The translations under genes and the position numbers were made by a program. Of a stretch of DNA of 64,000 bases, positions 26,342 through 35,881 are shown in pieces. The stretch's first letter is position 1; every line of letters starts with the position of its first letter. Source of the DNA: Affinundibacterium nitidum. Its GTDB lineage: Bacteria > Pseudomonadota > Gammaproteobacteria > Burkholderiales > Burkholderiaceae_D. The stretch is from contig NZ_JACOFZ010000001.1 in assembly GCF_014284155.1 (NCBI RefSeq), positions 1,721,885 through 1,785,884 of the forward strand, written 5' to 3'. Below the pieces are notes generated by a model, which saw only the letters and a program-made list of their open reading frames with translations, had not been told where the DNA came from and searched no databases.

Positions 26342-26516
26342 TGGTCACCTCTCTTAACGCAAAGAACCAGTCAGCCGGCGCTTTACGCGTCCTCCCGCGC
26401 AGCGGGACTAGTGCAACTTGTTTTAAAGTGAAAGAAACCGAAGTTAACACATTATTGATTTTTCATAAACAAAGTTCCAAGCCTCTCAAAACCCGCGCCA
26501 GGCCTTGCTCCTTTTT

Positions 26517-26544
26517 GTTATACCTGCCTCACAAAAGGTATAAC
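26517..26544. terminator. Inverted repeat downstream of glmS
   Basis: GTTATACCT (26517-26525) and AGGTATAAC (26536-26544) form a perfect 9-bp stem over a 10-nt loop, 60 nt past the glmS stop. It probably ends glmS transcription, although the minus-strand tail is AAAAAGG, not a T-run. It could also be the boundary of the inserted island. Confidence 0.45.
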
Positions 26545-26605
26545 AGAGGGAACATCAAAGCTTGCTTCGATGACCAGTTTTGATCCTGTTTTGTACCAGC
26601 CGAAC

Positions 26606-28435
26606 TTATTCGACTGTAACGCTCTTCGCCAAATTTCGAGGCTTGTCGACGTCGGTGCCGCGCGCTAAAGCCGTGTGATACGCCAGTAATTGCAATGGCA
26701 CCGTGTGTAAGATCGGTGACAGCATGCCGTAGTGTTCTGGTAGGCGAATCACATGCACGCCTTCGCTTGGGGCGATGCGGGAGTCGGCGTCGGCGAAGAC
26801 GTAAAGCTCACCGCCGCGAGCACGAACTTCTTGCATGTTCGATTTGAGTTTTTCGATGAGTGTGTCGTTCGGTGCAACGGTCACTACTGGCATGTCTTTG
26901 GTGACCAATGCGAGTGGGCCGTGCTTGAGTTCGCCTGCTGGGTAAGCTTCGGCGTGGATGTAGGAAATCTCTTTGAGCTTTAATGCACCTTCGAGTGCGA
27001 TGGGGTAATGCAGGCCGCGGCCTAAGAACAAGGCATTTTCTTTACGCGCAAATTCATCTGCCCAGGCGATGATTTGAGGTTCGAGTGCGAGCACGGCGGT
27101 GATGGCGACTGGCAAATGACGAAGTGCTTTGATGTGATCTTGTTCTTGCGTTTCGCTCAAACGACCTTTGCTTTGCGCGAGTGTCAGTGCCAACAAAAAT
27201 AAGGCTGCGAGTTGCGTGGTGAAGGCTTTGGTCGATGCCACGCCGACTTCCACACCGGCACGTGTGATATAGGCCAGCTCGCATTCACGCACCATGGCGC
27301 TGGTCGAGACATTGCAGATCGTTAGGCTATGCGGCATGCCAAGTTCGCGTGCGTGTTTCAGTGCAGCTAAAGTGTCTGCCGTTTCGCCACTTTGTGAAAT
27401 AGTGACCACCAAACTCTTAGGATTCGGCACGCTGTCGCGATAGCGGTATTCGCTCGCGATTTCCACATTCACTGGAATTTTGGCGATGGACTCTATCCAA
27501 TATTTTGCCGTCATGCCAGCGTAGTAGCTGGTACCGCACGCGAGGATTAAGACGTTATCGATCTCTTGAAACACGCGATAGGCTTTGTCACCAAACAGCT
27601 CGGGCATGATATTCGTGATGCCTTCTAAGGTATCGCCCAAAGCGCGTGCTTGTTCGAAAATTTCTTTTTGCATGTAGTGGCGATAGGGACCCAACTCTGC
27701 CGCACCGGTGTGCGCATGCACGGTACGCACTTCACGTTCAACTTGTTTGCCATTCACATCCGCGATCCACACGCGTTGCAATTGCAAATCAACGACGTCA
27801 CCTTCTTCGAGATAAATGATTTGATCTGTGGTGCCTGCTAACGCCATCGCATCAGAAGCGAGGAAGTTTTCACCTTTGCCGATGCCAACGATTAAGGGGG
27901 AGCCTTGACGCGCGCCGACCACACGATGTGGCTCGTCGCGGCAGAAAACGGCAATCGCATAGGCACCGGTTAAGCGCTTCACCGCTTGTTGCACAGTGTC
28001 GAATAAATCACCGTTATATAAATGGTCGACCAAATGCGCGATGACTTCGGTGTCGGTTTGGCTTTCAAACACATAGCCCGCTTGCGTCAACTCGGCACGT
28101 AGTTCTTCGTGATTTTCGATAATGCCGTTATGCACGAGGGCGATGCGAGCGTTGTCGCCATTGCGAGAAAAGTGAGGGTGCGCATTGGCAGACGACGGTG
28201 CACCATGCGTGGCCCAACGCGTATGAGCAATGCCCGTAAAGCCGCTCAAGCCTGTTTGTTCGACTTGCGCTTGCAACTCGGCCACACGTGAAGTACTACG
28301 TGAGCGCTGCAGTTTGCCATCGACATGCAAAGCCACGCCGCAGGAGTCATAGCCACGGTATTCAAGGCGTTTTAGGCCTTCTAACAAAATAGGAGTGATG
28401 TTGCGTTGTGCTACTGCGCCGACGATGCCACACAT
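26606..28435 (-). CDS. glmS: Glutamine-fructose-6-phosphate aminotransferase (isomerizing)
   Basis: 609 residues, standard length. The N-terminal MCGIVGAV gives the nucleophilic Cys after Met removal, in an Ntn glutaminase domain with [11 protein letters not shown] and [12 protein letters not shown]. Two SIS sugar-isomerase domains follow ([49 protein letters not shown]). The C-terminus LAKSVTVE is the classic GlmS ending. It makes glucosamine-6-phosphate for peptidoglycan and LPS. The Lrp-type regulator is divergent from it. Confidence 0.97.
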   Translation of the reverse strand: MCGIVGAVAQRNITPILLEGLKRLEYRGYDSCGVALHVDGKLQRSRSTSRVAELQAQVEQTGLSGFTGIAHTRWATHGAPSSANAHPHFSRNGDNARIALVHNGIIENHEELRAELTQAGYVFESQTDTEVIAHLVDHLYNGDLFDTVQQAVKRLTGAYAIAVFCRDEPHRVVGARQGSPLIVGIGKGENFLASDAMALAGTTDQIIYLEEGDVVDLQLQRVWIADVNGKQVEREVRTVHAHTGAAELGPYRHYMQKEIFEQARALGDTLEGITNIMPELFGDKAYRVFQEIDNVLILACGTSYYAGMTAKYWIESIAKIPVNVEIASEYRYRDSVPNPKSLVVTISQSGETADTLAALKHARELGMPHSLTICNVSTSAMVRECELAYITRAGVEVGVASTKAFTTQLAALFLLALTLAQSKGRLSETQEQDHIKALRHLPVAITAVLALEPQIIAWADEFARKENALFLGRGLHYPIALEGALKLKEISYIHAEAYPAGELKHGPLALVTKDMPVVTVAPNDTLIEKLKSNMQEVRARGGELYVFADADSRIAPSEGVHVIRLPEHYGMLSPILHTVPLQLLAYHTALARGTDVDKPRNLAKSVTVE

Positions 28436-28602
28436 AGAGACCTCTGCTTGAAGAGAAACAATGATTTGAAGGCCTCATGCTATTCCATATTGAATGAAAT
28501 TTTCTTTCAAAATACACAGAAGAATGGCAGTATTCGTAATCGATGATCTTAAATGAATTTTTATTTCATTTACTCTAATTATTTAACGATTTATTGCGCA
28601 AG

Positions 28603-29067
28603 ATGACTACACTAGATGAATTAGACAAACGCATTCTGCAGCAACTGCAGGTCAATAATGCACTCAGTAATCAAGAGCTAGCGAACCTGGTGCACGCTTC
28701 AGCCCCCACTTGCCTGCGCCGAGTGGCGCGCCTAGTGAAAGCAGGCGTAATTGCCAAACAAGTGGCAATCTTGGCGCCAGAACAGGTTGGCGCCGGTTTG
28801 ACTGCTATCGTTGAGATCACGCTTGATCATCAGGCCACCGAACATCAAATCGCCTTCGAGCAACTGGTGGCAAAAGAAGTCGCCGTGCAGCAGTGCTATC
28901 GCGTTTCACCTGGGCCTGATTTTGTACTGATGATACAAGTGGCCGATATGGCGGCATACCACGCACTCGCTCATCGCCTGTTTGCGAACCAAGCCAATGT
29001 GCGCAATGTGCGTAGCTTCTTCTCTATTCATCGTAGTAAGTTTGAAACGGCACTTTCCTTGAGCTAA
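28603..29067 (+). CDS. Lrp/AsnC-family transcriptional regulator
   Basis: 154 residues from the ATG at 28603 (a TTG three codons earlier is possible). The HTH domain (~4-50: LDELDKRILQQLQVNNALSN, then CLRRVARLVKAGVI) and the C-terminal RAM domain (LTAIVEITLD, CYRVSPGPDFVLMIQV) are clear. It is divergently arranged with glmS. It may control its own gene and amino-acid-linked genes; the effector is unknown. Confidence 0.9.
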   Translation: MTTLDELDKRILQQLQVNNALSNQELANLVHASAPTCLRRVARLVKAGVIAKQVAILAPEQVGAGLTAIVEITLDHQATEHQIAFEQLVAKEVAVQQCYRVSPGPDFVLMIQVADMAAYHALAHRLFANQANVRNVRSFFSIHRSKFETALSLS

Positions 29068-29397
29068 CACCCAATTGAAATGCACACTCCAGATTTACTT
29101 TCGATAAAGCATTTCAAGCAGTCCATTCACCTGCAAGCCCTACTCCAATTGGAAATAAAGATACTTTGATGCAAGACAAATCTCTTTCATCAACACAAGA
29201 AAAATAATTTTCAGCCTAAAAAACTAAGCAAAGGCCGTAAGAACAGGCAATTTTCCGAAATTTATACGCCAAACCTGTTGTTTTCAGATGCAAAAGTTCA
29301 CATTATTTCTTGACGATGACAAGATATACATTTTATGAATGGATGGTATTGGAAATCAAAATTATATTTATATTTATCGATTCGCTATGATTCCACC

Positions 29398-29435
29398 TGT
29401 CGCAAGTGATGCAGTTTGAAAAACACTTCGCGACA
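29398..29435 (+). promoter_or_regulatory. Leader hairpin before the 28-residue ORF
   Basis: TGTCGCAAGTG pairs with CACTTCGCGACA (11 bp with one bulge) about 50 nt before the ATG at 29488. It sits in an AT-rich 420-nt stretch (29068-29487) that has no other gene. A TTGACG...TTATGA pair near 29312-29340 could be the promoter. Confidence 0.4.
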
Positions 29436-29487
29436 AGTAAATAGTGTTTTGAAAATGTTTTTAATTTAATTTTGAAAAGGAAATATC

Positions 29488-29574
29488 ATGGAATTTATCG
29501 CTCTCCAATTGATCGCTACTTTAGTTGCTGTTGCCGCTTTGTTGACAAACTATGTGATCGACACACAAGGCTAA
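29488..29574 (+). CDS. 28-residue single-helix membrane peptide
   Basis: ATG at 29488 with AAAAGGAAATATC upstream (good site and spacing), TAA at 29572. The product begins MEFIALQLIATLVAVAALL and continues to a short polar tail ending DTQG, i.e. one hydrophobic helix covering most of the chain. It stands alone between the Lrp gene and glmU with a long AT-rich leader. The size and layout fit small inner-membrane regulators or type I toxin-like peptides, but no family is recognised. Coding status rests on the ribosome site and amino-acid pattern. Confidence 0.5.
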   Translation: MEFIALQLIATLVAVAALLTNYVIDTQG

Positions 29575-29765
29575 TCGTCGAATTGTCATTGAGATTTACG
29601 CTTTTGAAAGTCTCAAAGCAGAAGCGAGAAACAAGCAGTAAAAATGTAGTTTTGAAGTAATGCAGTAGTAGTTATGCAGTATTGTTGAAGAAGTAGGCTG
29701 ATCACTACAGCACCATTTAGTGAAGTCCATAGGCGCAATTGCTGTATTCGCGAGAGTCAGAGTTA

Positions 29766-29849
29766 GCCCCCTTATTTTGGGGCAAAGACCGCAAATAGAG
29801 CCAACCGGAACACCGGTTTGCGCCTCCCCGGGGCGAAACGCCCATCCCC
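29766..29849. ncRNA. Strongly structured gene-free stretch, RNA candidate
   Basis: Within 84 nt there are GCCCC/GGGGC (29766-29783), CGCAAA/TTTGCG (29790-29822) enclosing AACCGG/CCGGTT (29803-29818), a CCCCGGGG palindrome (29826-29833), and GGGCG/CGCCC with an AAA loop (29831-29843). It stands between the 28-residue ORF and the glmU end, with GC well above its surroundings. No known riboswitch was matched, and the strand is not decided. Confidence 0.3.
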
Positions 29850-29869
29850 AGATTCTCTCCAAACATATC

Positions 29870-29899
29870 AGGTACTAGCCTAAGAAGGCGCTAGCACCT
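29870..29899 (-). terminator. Likely terminator of glmU
   Basis: AGGTACTAGCC and GGCGCTAGCACCT form an imperfect hairpin (loop TAAGAA) 22 nt beyond the glmU stop. No strong T-run follows on the minus strand. Confidence 0.45.
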
Positions 29900-29920
29900 G
29901 CTGTTTTCTCTGAACCAAAC

Positions 29921-31291
29921 TTATTTCTTGATTTTCACTGGACGCTGCCAGCCGTCTATCGTTAGCTGTTTAGCGCGTGAAACCGTGAGCTTACCTTCTG
30001 GTGCATCTTTGCTGAGCGTGGTACCCGCTCCCAAAGTCGCCCCCTTACCTACGCGTACCGGCGCAATCAACTGACTATCACTACCGATAAAGGCATCGTC
30101 TTCAATGATGGTGCGAAATTTATTGACACCATCGTAATTGCAAGTGATGGTACCTGCACCAATATTGACGCGACTACCAACAGTGGCATCACCAATGTAT
30201 GCCAGGTGATTAGCCTTGCTATGCGCCGCAATTTGGCTATTTTTAATTTCAACAAAATTGCCGATATGAACGTCTTCACCCAACTCAGCACCTGGACGCA
30301 AACGCGCATAAGGGCCGATCTGCCCTTTTGCACCGACCACTGCATCCTCGATATGGCAGAAAGCTTTGATATCGCTACCAGCGCCAATACGCGCATTTTT
30401 GATGACGCAATGCGCACCGATTTTGGCGCCATCTTCGATCACAACACTTCCTTCAAAAACGCAGCCGACATCGATGCTGACATCGCGTCCGCATTGCAAT
30501 GTGCCACGCACATCGATACGCGCCGGGTCGAGCAAAGTCACGCCTTGCTCCAATAAGCTCAGCGCAATATTCTTCTGATGCAGACGCTCTAATTCTGCTA
30601 ACTGCACCTTACTATTCACGCCTAGCGTTTCCCAAATAGCGTCAGGCTGTGCTGATGTCACTTCAACGCCATCGGCCACTGCAGCGGCGACGATATCTGT
30701 CAAATAGTATTCGCCTTGCGCATTGTTATTGGAAAGACCGCTCAACCATTTTTTGAGCGAGGCTGTTGGCGCGACCATAATGCCGGTATTAATTTCGGTG
30801 ACAGCGCGTTCAGCTTCGTTCGCGTCTTTTTGCTCAACGATACGACGAATCTTTCCATTTTCACGAATGATGCGCCCGAGGCCCGTTGGGTCTGCCATCT
30901 GCGCCGTCAAAATCGCTAATTGATTGTTCGCTGCGGCTTGTACCAAGCGCTGCAAACTCGAAGCGCGCGTCAGTGGCACATCGCCATACAAAATCAAGGT
31001 AGGTACTGCATCGTCGAGATGCGGAATCGCTTGTGCGACGGCATGCCCAGTACCAAGTTGCGGCTCTTGCTTAGCAAAAGCAATATCATCTGCAGCAACT
31101 GCTTCGCGCACTTGCTCTCCGCCGTGGCCATAAATCACACATATTTTGGATGCTGCGCCGTCATTGCTCAATGAGCGTGCGGTGTCGATCACATGTTTGA
31201 GCATGGCTTTACCTGCGATCGGATGCAACACTTTAGGTAAATTAGACTGCATGCGCTTACCCATGCCAGCAGCGAGAATGACAACATTCAT
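29921..31291 (-). CDS. glmU: Bifunctional UDP-N-acetylglucosamine pyrophosphorylase / glucosamine-1-phosphate N-acetyltransferase
   Basis: 456 residues from the ATG at 31291 ([13 protein letters not shown] is the normal N-terminus). A longer frame to 31420 has no family support. N-terminal uridyltransferase domain ([34 protein letters not shown]) and C-terminal left-handed beta-helix acetyltransferase (repeated hexapeptides; [26 protein letters not shown]). It makes UDP-GlcNAc from the product of the GlmS/GlmM steps. It is convergent with the 29488 peptide. Confidence 0.96.
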   Translation of the reverse strand: MNVVILAAGMGKRMQSNLPKVLHPIAGKAMLKHVIDTARSLSNDGAASKICVIYGHGGEQVREAVAADDIAFAKQEPQLGTGHAVAQAIPHLDDAVPTLILYGDVPLTRASSLQRLVQAAANNQLAILTAQMADPTGLGRIIRENGKIRRIVEQKDANEAERAVTEINTGIMVAPTASLKKWLSGLSNNNAQGEYYLTDIVAAAVADGVEVTSAQPDAIWETLGVNSKVQLAELERLHQKNIALSLLEQGVTLLDPARIDVRGTLQCGRDVSIDVGCVFEGSVVIEDGAKIGAHCVIKNARIGAGSDIKAFCHIEDAVVGAKGQIGPYARLRPGAELGEDVHIGNFVEIKNSQIAAHSKANHLAYIGDATVGSRVNIGAGTITCNYDGVNKFRTIIEDDAFIGSDSQLIAPVRVGKGATLGAGTTLSKDAPEGKLTVSRAKQLTIDGWQRPVKIKK

Positions 31292-31461
31292 GATGATTAT
31301 TCTTGAGCAAAATAGTGAAGCGTGAAGTCTAGCATGTGGGCGAGTTGCCGTCAGCCATAGCTGCGTGTAATAACAAGCCGCAATCGCTGCAAACTTGGTA
31401 GGACGATGTGAGCATGTCATAATGCCCGCGACTGATAGAAATTGAAGAAAATAGTAGCCCT

Positions 31462-32106
31462 ATGACCCCTGAATTACGCAAAGAAGCTTCCGAACTCCAA
31501 CTGCACAAACGCGGTATACGCATTAATGTGCAGCTACACGTGATCGAAGCAGATGACGAAGTCACTTTGCGCAGCGAGAAAGAACTGCACCATCGTCTCA
31601 TCGCCCTCTGGGCCGTGGGCCATGCGATCGAAACTCATACCAAAGAGCAAGTGGCCGCATACTTACAACGGCATCAATTATTCGAGCGACTGTCAGCGCA
31701 AGAAGTGCAATTCTTGAGTGAAGACATCCCTGAAATGCAATGGCGACGTCACGCTTTTGCGTTCTTAGCTTGGTGTGCGGGCCTAGTGCCGAAAATTGAT
31801 CTAGGAACGAAACCCTGCGATATCAGCCAGATGCTCGCTTGTTTTCCGACGCAAATCGATGAACACGCCGCTGCGCCCACTTTCCCCTCGAACGTGAAAA
31901 TGCGTCGCAAAGACGCCATCATGGACTGGTCCGATTTACTCTATCGCTTACATTGGGCGGTACGCCATGCTTATCTCAACCACAAACCTAGCCCTGGCAA
32001 CATCGACGCTGACCTCGTACGTGAATGGCATCAAGCGGTGAACTGGATGTGCCGTTATGATGATGAAGATAATTGGGATCTGGTGAGCACTGAAACCACG
32101 GCATAG
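31462..32106 (+). CDS. DUF4272-family protein
   Basis: 214 residues, soluble. The pattern matches DUF4272: an early RKEASELQLHKRGIRINVQL segment, RSEKELHHRLIALWAVGHA, WRRHAFAFLAWCAGLVP and a C-terminal LYRLHWAVRHAYLN. The function of the family is unknown. It is divergent from glmU and followed by the dipeptidase on the same strand, 161 nt later. Confidence 0.75.
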   Translation: MTPELRKEASELQLHKRGIRINVQLHVIEADDEVTLRSEKELHHRLIALWAVGHAIETHTKEQVAAYLQRHQLFERLSAQEVQFLSEDIPEMQWRRHAFAFLAWCAGLVPKIDLGTKPCDISQMLACFPTQIDEHAAAPTFPSNVKMRRKDAIMDWSDLLYRLHWAVRHAYLNHKPSPGNIDADLVREWHQAVNWMCRYDDEDNWDLVSTETTA

Positions 32107-32267
32107 AGTTATCTTTGCGCGGGAACCTTTTGCCGCGAATTTGAGTCAGAAAACCCGAAACCAAACATACCCCAACAAAATTCAGTGGAAAGCTGCCGAT
32201 CTTGACTGAAACCTGTTAGCGTAATGCTTGGATACAGGCCTCTCTCTTTTTGCCAAAAGGATCTCCC

Positions 32268-33623
32268 ATGAAACCTACGCATCGCCCCTCTTTATTGCCT
32301 CTCGCTTTAGTTGTCGCGCTGACTGCCGCCTTTCAAGCGCCCACTGCACTGGCCACACAAACGCACAAAACAACTGCGAATGCCGTCGCCAAACCAATGA
32401 GCGAAGAACAGTACGTCGCCAAAGCCAAAGGAATACATCAACGGGTGATCACCCTCGATACGCACAATGATATCGACGTTAACAATTTTGGATTTTCGCG
32501 CAACTATTCTCAAGAATTAGAGAACCAAGTGAACTTACCCAAAATGATCAAGGGTGGTTTAGATGCCTCGTTCTTCATTGTGTACACCAATCAAGCAACC
32601 GATGCAGAAGCTTTCACTGCTGTGGGCTACAAACGCGCCTACGACACCGCCATCAATAGTTTCGAAGCGATTCATCGTATGACTACCGTATTGGCACCGA
32701 ATCTGATTGAATTCGCGCGCACTGCGGATGATGTCGTCAAGATTCACGCCAAAGGAAAAAAGGTCGCATTGATTGGCGTTGAAAATGCTTATCCACTTGG
32801 TGATGAAAAAACGGCAGTCAAACGCGTCAAAGAATTCTACGACCGGGGCGCACGTTATATGTCCTTGGCACATCAAGGACATAGTCAGTTATCTGACTCC
32901 AATACCGGTGAAGTCATTGGTTGGAAATGGAATGGCTTATCACCTTTAGGCAAACAAGTCATCGTTGAAATGAACCGTGTTGGTATCATGGTCGACATTT
33001 CGCATCCATCGAAAGAATCGATGATGCAATCTTTACAGATCACTAAAGCGCCTATCATTGCTTCGCACTCCGCAGTGCGTGCCCTGGCCGATGCTAGCCG
33101 CAATCTCGATGATGAACAATTGCTGGCCTTAAAAGCGAATAATGGTGTTGTGCAAATCGTGGCTTTCAATACATATTTGAAAACCGATAGCGCCGATCGT
33201 CGGGCGGCGTTCGCTGCCTTGCGCACCGAATTCAAGTTAGGTGAAACGGTTTCTTTGGTAGGTGTTCGCCGCACCACACCAGCTGGAATGAGTGAAGAGT
33301 TGCGCGAACAAATCTTTAAGCGCTTAGACGAGATCGACGCCAAATATCCAGCACCAACCCGAGCTACTGTAAAAGACTTGGTGAACCATATTGACTACGC
33401 CGTGAAGAAAATCGGCATCGACCATGTTGGCATTTCTTCTGACTTCGACGGTGGTGGCGGTATTGATGGATGGAACGATGCTAGCGAAACCTTCAACGTT
33501 ACGTTGGAATTAGTGCGCCGCGGTTACACTGAAGAACAAATCGCCAAACTGTGGAGTGGCAATTTATTGCGTGTGATGGCGGATGTAGAAAAAGTAGCGA
33601 AGCAATTACAAGCCAAGAAGTAA
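32268..33623 (+). CDS. Exported zinc dipeptidase, peptidase family M19
   Basis: 451 residues from the ATG at 32268, with AAAAGGA just upstream (a TTG 18 nt earlier is less likely). Signal peptide: PSLLPLALVVALTAAFQAPTALA. M19 zinc-site motifs: DTHNDIDVNNF, LIGVENAYPLGDE, MSLAHQGHSQLSDS, VDISHPSK, IIASHSAVRAL and HVGISSDFDGGGG. It hydrolyses dipeptides in the periplasm. A strong hairpin terminator follows. Confidence 0.9.
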   Translation: MKPTHRPSLLPLALVVALTAAFQAPTALATQTHKTTANAVAKPMSEEQYVAKAKGIHQRVITLDTHNDIDVNNFGFSRNYSQELENQVNLPKMIKGGLDASFFIVYTNQATDAEAFTAVGYKRAYDTAINSFEAIHRMTTVLAPNLIEFARTADDVVKIHAKGKKVALIGVENAYPLGDEKTAVKRVKEFYDRGARYMSLAHQGHSQLSDSNTGEVIGWKWNGLSPLGKQVIVEMNRVGIMVDISHPSKESMMQSLQITKAPIIASHSAVRALADASRNLDDEQLLALKANNGVVQIVAFNTYLKTDSADRRAAFAALRTEFKLGETVSLVGVRRTTPAGMSEELREQIFKRLDEIDAKYPAPTRATVKDLVNHIDYAVKKIGIDHVGISSDFDGGGGIDGWNDASETFNVTLELVRRGYTEEQIAKLWSGNLLRVMADVEKVAKQLQAKK

Positions 33624-33630
33624 TCAAACA

Positions 33631-33663
33631 ATCAGCGCTAAGCACCACACTTAGCGCTGATTC
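33631..33663. terminator. Bidirectional terminator between dipeptidase and papain-like protease
   Basis: AATCAGCGCTAAG and CTTAGCGCTGATT form a perfect 13-bp stem with loop CACCACA, between two convergent genes. Confidence 0.7.
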
Positions 33664-33694
33664 ATCCTAAGCTCACCGACTCAGCGAATGCGTA

Positions 33695-34465
33695 TTAAGC
33701 TTCGACCATGCGCAAGGTCCAAAAATCTGAAGCTAGGCGCTGCGAGCACACATATTCGTAGGGAATCGTGAAGTAGCCCTTCTTACCCCAATCGGGGCCC
33801 CAAGAATTCATCACGATAAAACGCTGCGTACGGTCATCATAGCCCACCGCCAAAACCGCATGACCGCCTATGGACTTCTCTTTTTTCTTGGGCATAGGAA
33901 GATTGCCTGTTTTAGCGACCTGAGCCGAATCGAAGGCTTCATACAAGGTCACGCCAAATACAAATGGATAACCTTCCGCTAAGCAGGCTTTAAGCTCCAA
34001 CAACTCATGAGGTACACGCTGATACCACACGCTTTGGTGGTCGAGCGCTTGAGTATAAGCCTCGGCTGGCGGGCGTTTCGCATAATGTTTCGCAACATAA
34101 GGCCACGCCGATTCGCGACACACACCTTGCTTAGACAAACTCTTCATTGCATCACGAATTTGTGCGCCATGATTTTGTCTCTGCTTACCAACGAGCGCGC
34201 GGGCGTTGTAATGCAAAAACAAGCGCGAAGGCATGAATCGTTGCTCGCTACCTTGGCGGATGAGATTATAGCGAAAGGCATTACAGACCGCATTAGCGGT
34301 ACAACTACCGATCTTTTCACCTTGATTAAAGACGGGTGGGCAATGCGGGCGCAAATCAATTTTCTGTGGCAGTTGTCGCAGCAATGCAGGATCTGCATTG
34401 AAACGATGATCACGGTAATCGAGCTCATCGGGTATCCAACCAAAACCTGGGCTGATCTTCGGCAT
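33695..34465 (-). CDS. Papain-like (C1 family) cysteine protease
   Basis: 256 residues. The oxyanion Gln48 and nucleophile Cys55 are in NQGEKIGSCTANAV, the active-site His in GGHAVLAVGYDD, and the Asn in MNSWGPDWGKKGYF. There is no N-terminal signal or long propeptide, only a short lead with LDYRDHRF, as in bacterial C1-type peptidases. It may act in the cytosol or be exported by other means. Single-gene unit. Confidence 0.85.
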   Translation of the reverse strand: MPKISPGFGWIPDELDYRDHRFNADPALLRQLPQKIDLRPHCPPVFNQGEKIGSCTANAVCNAFRYNLIRQGSEQRFMPSRLFLHYNARALVGKQRQNHGAQIRDAMKSLSKQGVCRESAWPYVAKHYAKRPPAEAYTQALDHQSVWYQRVPHELLELKACLAEGYPFVFGVTLYEAFDSAQVAKTGNLPMPKKKEKSIGGHAVLAVGYDDRTQRFIVMNSWGPDWGKKGYFTIPYEYVCSQRLASDFWTLRMVEA

Positions 34466-34820
34466 TCAAGTCTCCTCGTCCTCATTCGGTGTTGGCATAC
34501 TATGCGGAATTAATAAATAGGTAAATGGCGTCAACGCGAAAGTCTTGACTTGATGTTAGAACGCCACACGATACCAGCGATGTCGCTTGCTGGACCTCGC
34601 GACGTCGAGCTGTCATCCTTGCGCATGCAGGTATTCGGTAACTTTAGAGGCGAAAACGTTGTACTTCGCATGCCCGGGGGCCGATTCCAGCTGCATGAGC
34701 CCCACTTTGCTTGCGACATTGGACAGACCAATTTAGAATAGATCGTCCTTCTTGGGCTTGCCTTGCACTAATTTGCTCGATGAAGCCAAGTCGTTTTAGT
34801 CTCCCTTTTCCGCGTATTCA
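34466..34820. other. Intergenic stretch, no gene supported
   Basis: 355 bases between the protease and the GntR gene. It is GC-richer in the middle (34590-34700), with short frames on both strands that match nothing. It presumably holds both divergent promoters, but no convincing boxes were found. Confidence 0.4.
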
Positions 34821-35519
34821 ATGAAAAAAGTAGCAGCAGCATTAGAAACGATCACCCCAGAACCGCGCCTTTATCGCATTGTCTCTGGACGCATTCAACA
34901 GTTAATCAAGGATGAAAATATCGCCGCCGGTGAACGTTTGCCGTCTGAGCGTGACCTTGCCACCAAATTGAATGTCAGCCGAGCGTCTTTGCGCGAAGCA
35001 TTAATCGCGCTTGAATTGGGCGGCATCGTCGAAGTACGTGGTGGTTCAGGCGTGTATGTGAGCGAACAAGCGAAAGCCGACTCCGATATGGAAGAGGTCG
35101 GGCCTGGTCCGTTCGAAGTTCTCTCGGCTCGTCGCTTAATTGAGTCTGAAGTAGCAGCGATTGCAGCAAAAAATGCGACTGATTCCGCTATTGATGCGAT
35201 TTTGAAAGCGGTCCTCGAAATGGAAAGACACCACGACAACCGTAATGAAAATGAAATGGCGGATCGCAATTTCCACCTTGCGATTGCCCGTGCTACTGGC
35301 AATAGTGCGTTGGTGGGCGTGATCGAGTATTTATGGAATCAACGCGGAAGTTTGTGGCATAAGTTAAAAGAACATTTTCAAACAGAAGAGTTGCGCAAAC
35401 AAACTCTGCTTGACCACCGCGCCATCCTCGAAGCAATTGCGGCACATGATGCCAATGGTGCCAAACAAGCGATGCGTGCCCATCTAGATCGCGTCAGTCG
35501 CACCTTCTCTCGCGGCTAA
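34821..35519 (+). CDS. GntR-family (FadR/FCD type) regulator of the pectin locus
   Basis: 232 residues. Winged HTH (~18-80: IKDENIAAGERLPSERDLAT, VSRASLREALIALELGG, GSGVYVSE) and an all-helical FCD domain (~95-225) with the metal-site pattern D/H...H...H (NFHLAIARATGN, LLDHRAILEAI, MRAHLDRVSRTF). Relatives (UxuR, ExuR, FadR) bind TGGT-N-ACCA dyads and respond to uronates or fatty acyl groups. It directly precedes GH105, GH28 and other pectin genes, and such dyads lie at 35765-35794 and 46286-46364. Confidence 0.88.
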   Translation: MKKVAAALETITPEPRLYRIVSGRIQQLIKDENIAAGERLPSERDLATKLNVSRASLREALIALELGGIVEVRGGSGVYVSEQAKADSDMEEVGPGPFEVLSARRLIESEVAAIAAKNATDSAIDAILKAVLEMERHHDNRNENEMADRNFHLAIARATGNSALVGVIEYLWNQRGSLWHKLKEHFQTEELRKQTLLDHRAILEAIAAHDANGAKQAMRAHLDRVSRTFSRG

Positions 35520-35764
35520 AATGAGTGGGCAACACTAGGCCCACTCCCCCCGTTTTTCTCAAAAAACAGCAGCTAAGTACCCATCCGACCTGCGCAGACG
35601 GCTTTACCGCACTCGCCAAACCTCTCTCGATTGCTGCCACCCACCGCTGACAATAAGTGCAGACGTCGTCACGTCTAAATTCAACTTATGCGCAAAATAA
35701 GCATGCATATTTGAAAATATTCTTCCGCAAAAATACCACATTCGGCTAGTCCACATTGCTGTTT

Positions 35765-35794
35765 TGGTCTTACCACATTAAAATGGCCTGACCA
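35765..35794 (+). promoter_or_regulatory. Two GntR/FadR-type operators before the pectin operon
   Basis: TGGTCTTACCA (35765-35775) and TGGCCTGACCA (35784-35794), 19 nt apart, in the 362-nt gap (35520-35881) before the GH105 gene. ACCACATT also occurs as a direct repeat at 35735, 35772 and 35791. The same dyad type occurs at 46287-46297. Confidence 0.6.
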
Positions 35795-35881
35795 CATTTA
35801 CCAAACATACCGAATCGTTTACACTGCATCACACTTCTGATTGCATGCTGCAAACAAAGAAAGAACAAGGACAGGATAGCT

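Larger units (their letters stand above)
25040..26420 (-). mobile_element. IS91-family insertion sequence (approximate ends)
   Basis: The element is defined by its single transposase gene. The right end probably includes the hairpin TCCCGC/GCGGGA at 26393-26407 (terIS-like) and the left end the repeats at 25051-25080 (oriIS-like). IS91 elements make no target duplication and lack long inverted repeats, so the exact ends cannot be fixed from one copy. Confidence 0.55.

Noticed and set aside
26140-26583. 147-codon plus-strand frame across the IS91 transposase start
   Set aside because: It is the complement of the transposase coding sequence for most of its length and has no recognisable protein features.
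28436-28602. glmS ribozyme before glmS
   Set aside because: The 5' region is only 167 nt shared with a divergent gene and AT-rich; the glmS ribozyme is a Gram-positive feature and none of its core is seen.
29780-29850. Possible fluoride riboswitch (minus strand GGGGATGGGCG and AAACCGG resemble parts of the crcB motif)
   Set aside because: The conserved downstream segment (TGATG..CTCC) is absent and no crcB or other gene follows on that strand.
34531-34741. Short frames on both strands between the papain-like protease and the GntR gene
   Set aside because: Neither has a ribosome site or family resemblance.
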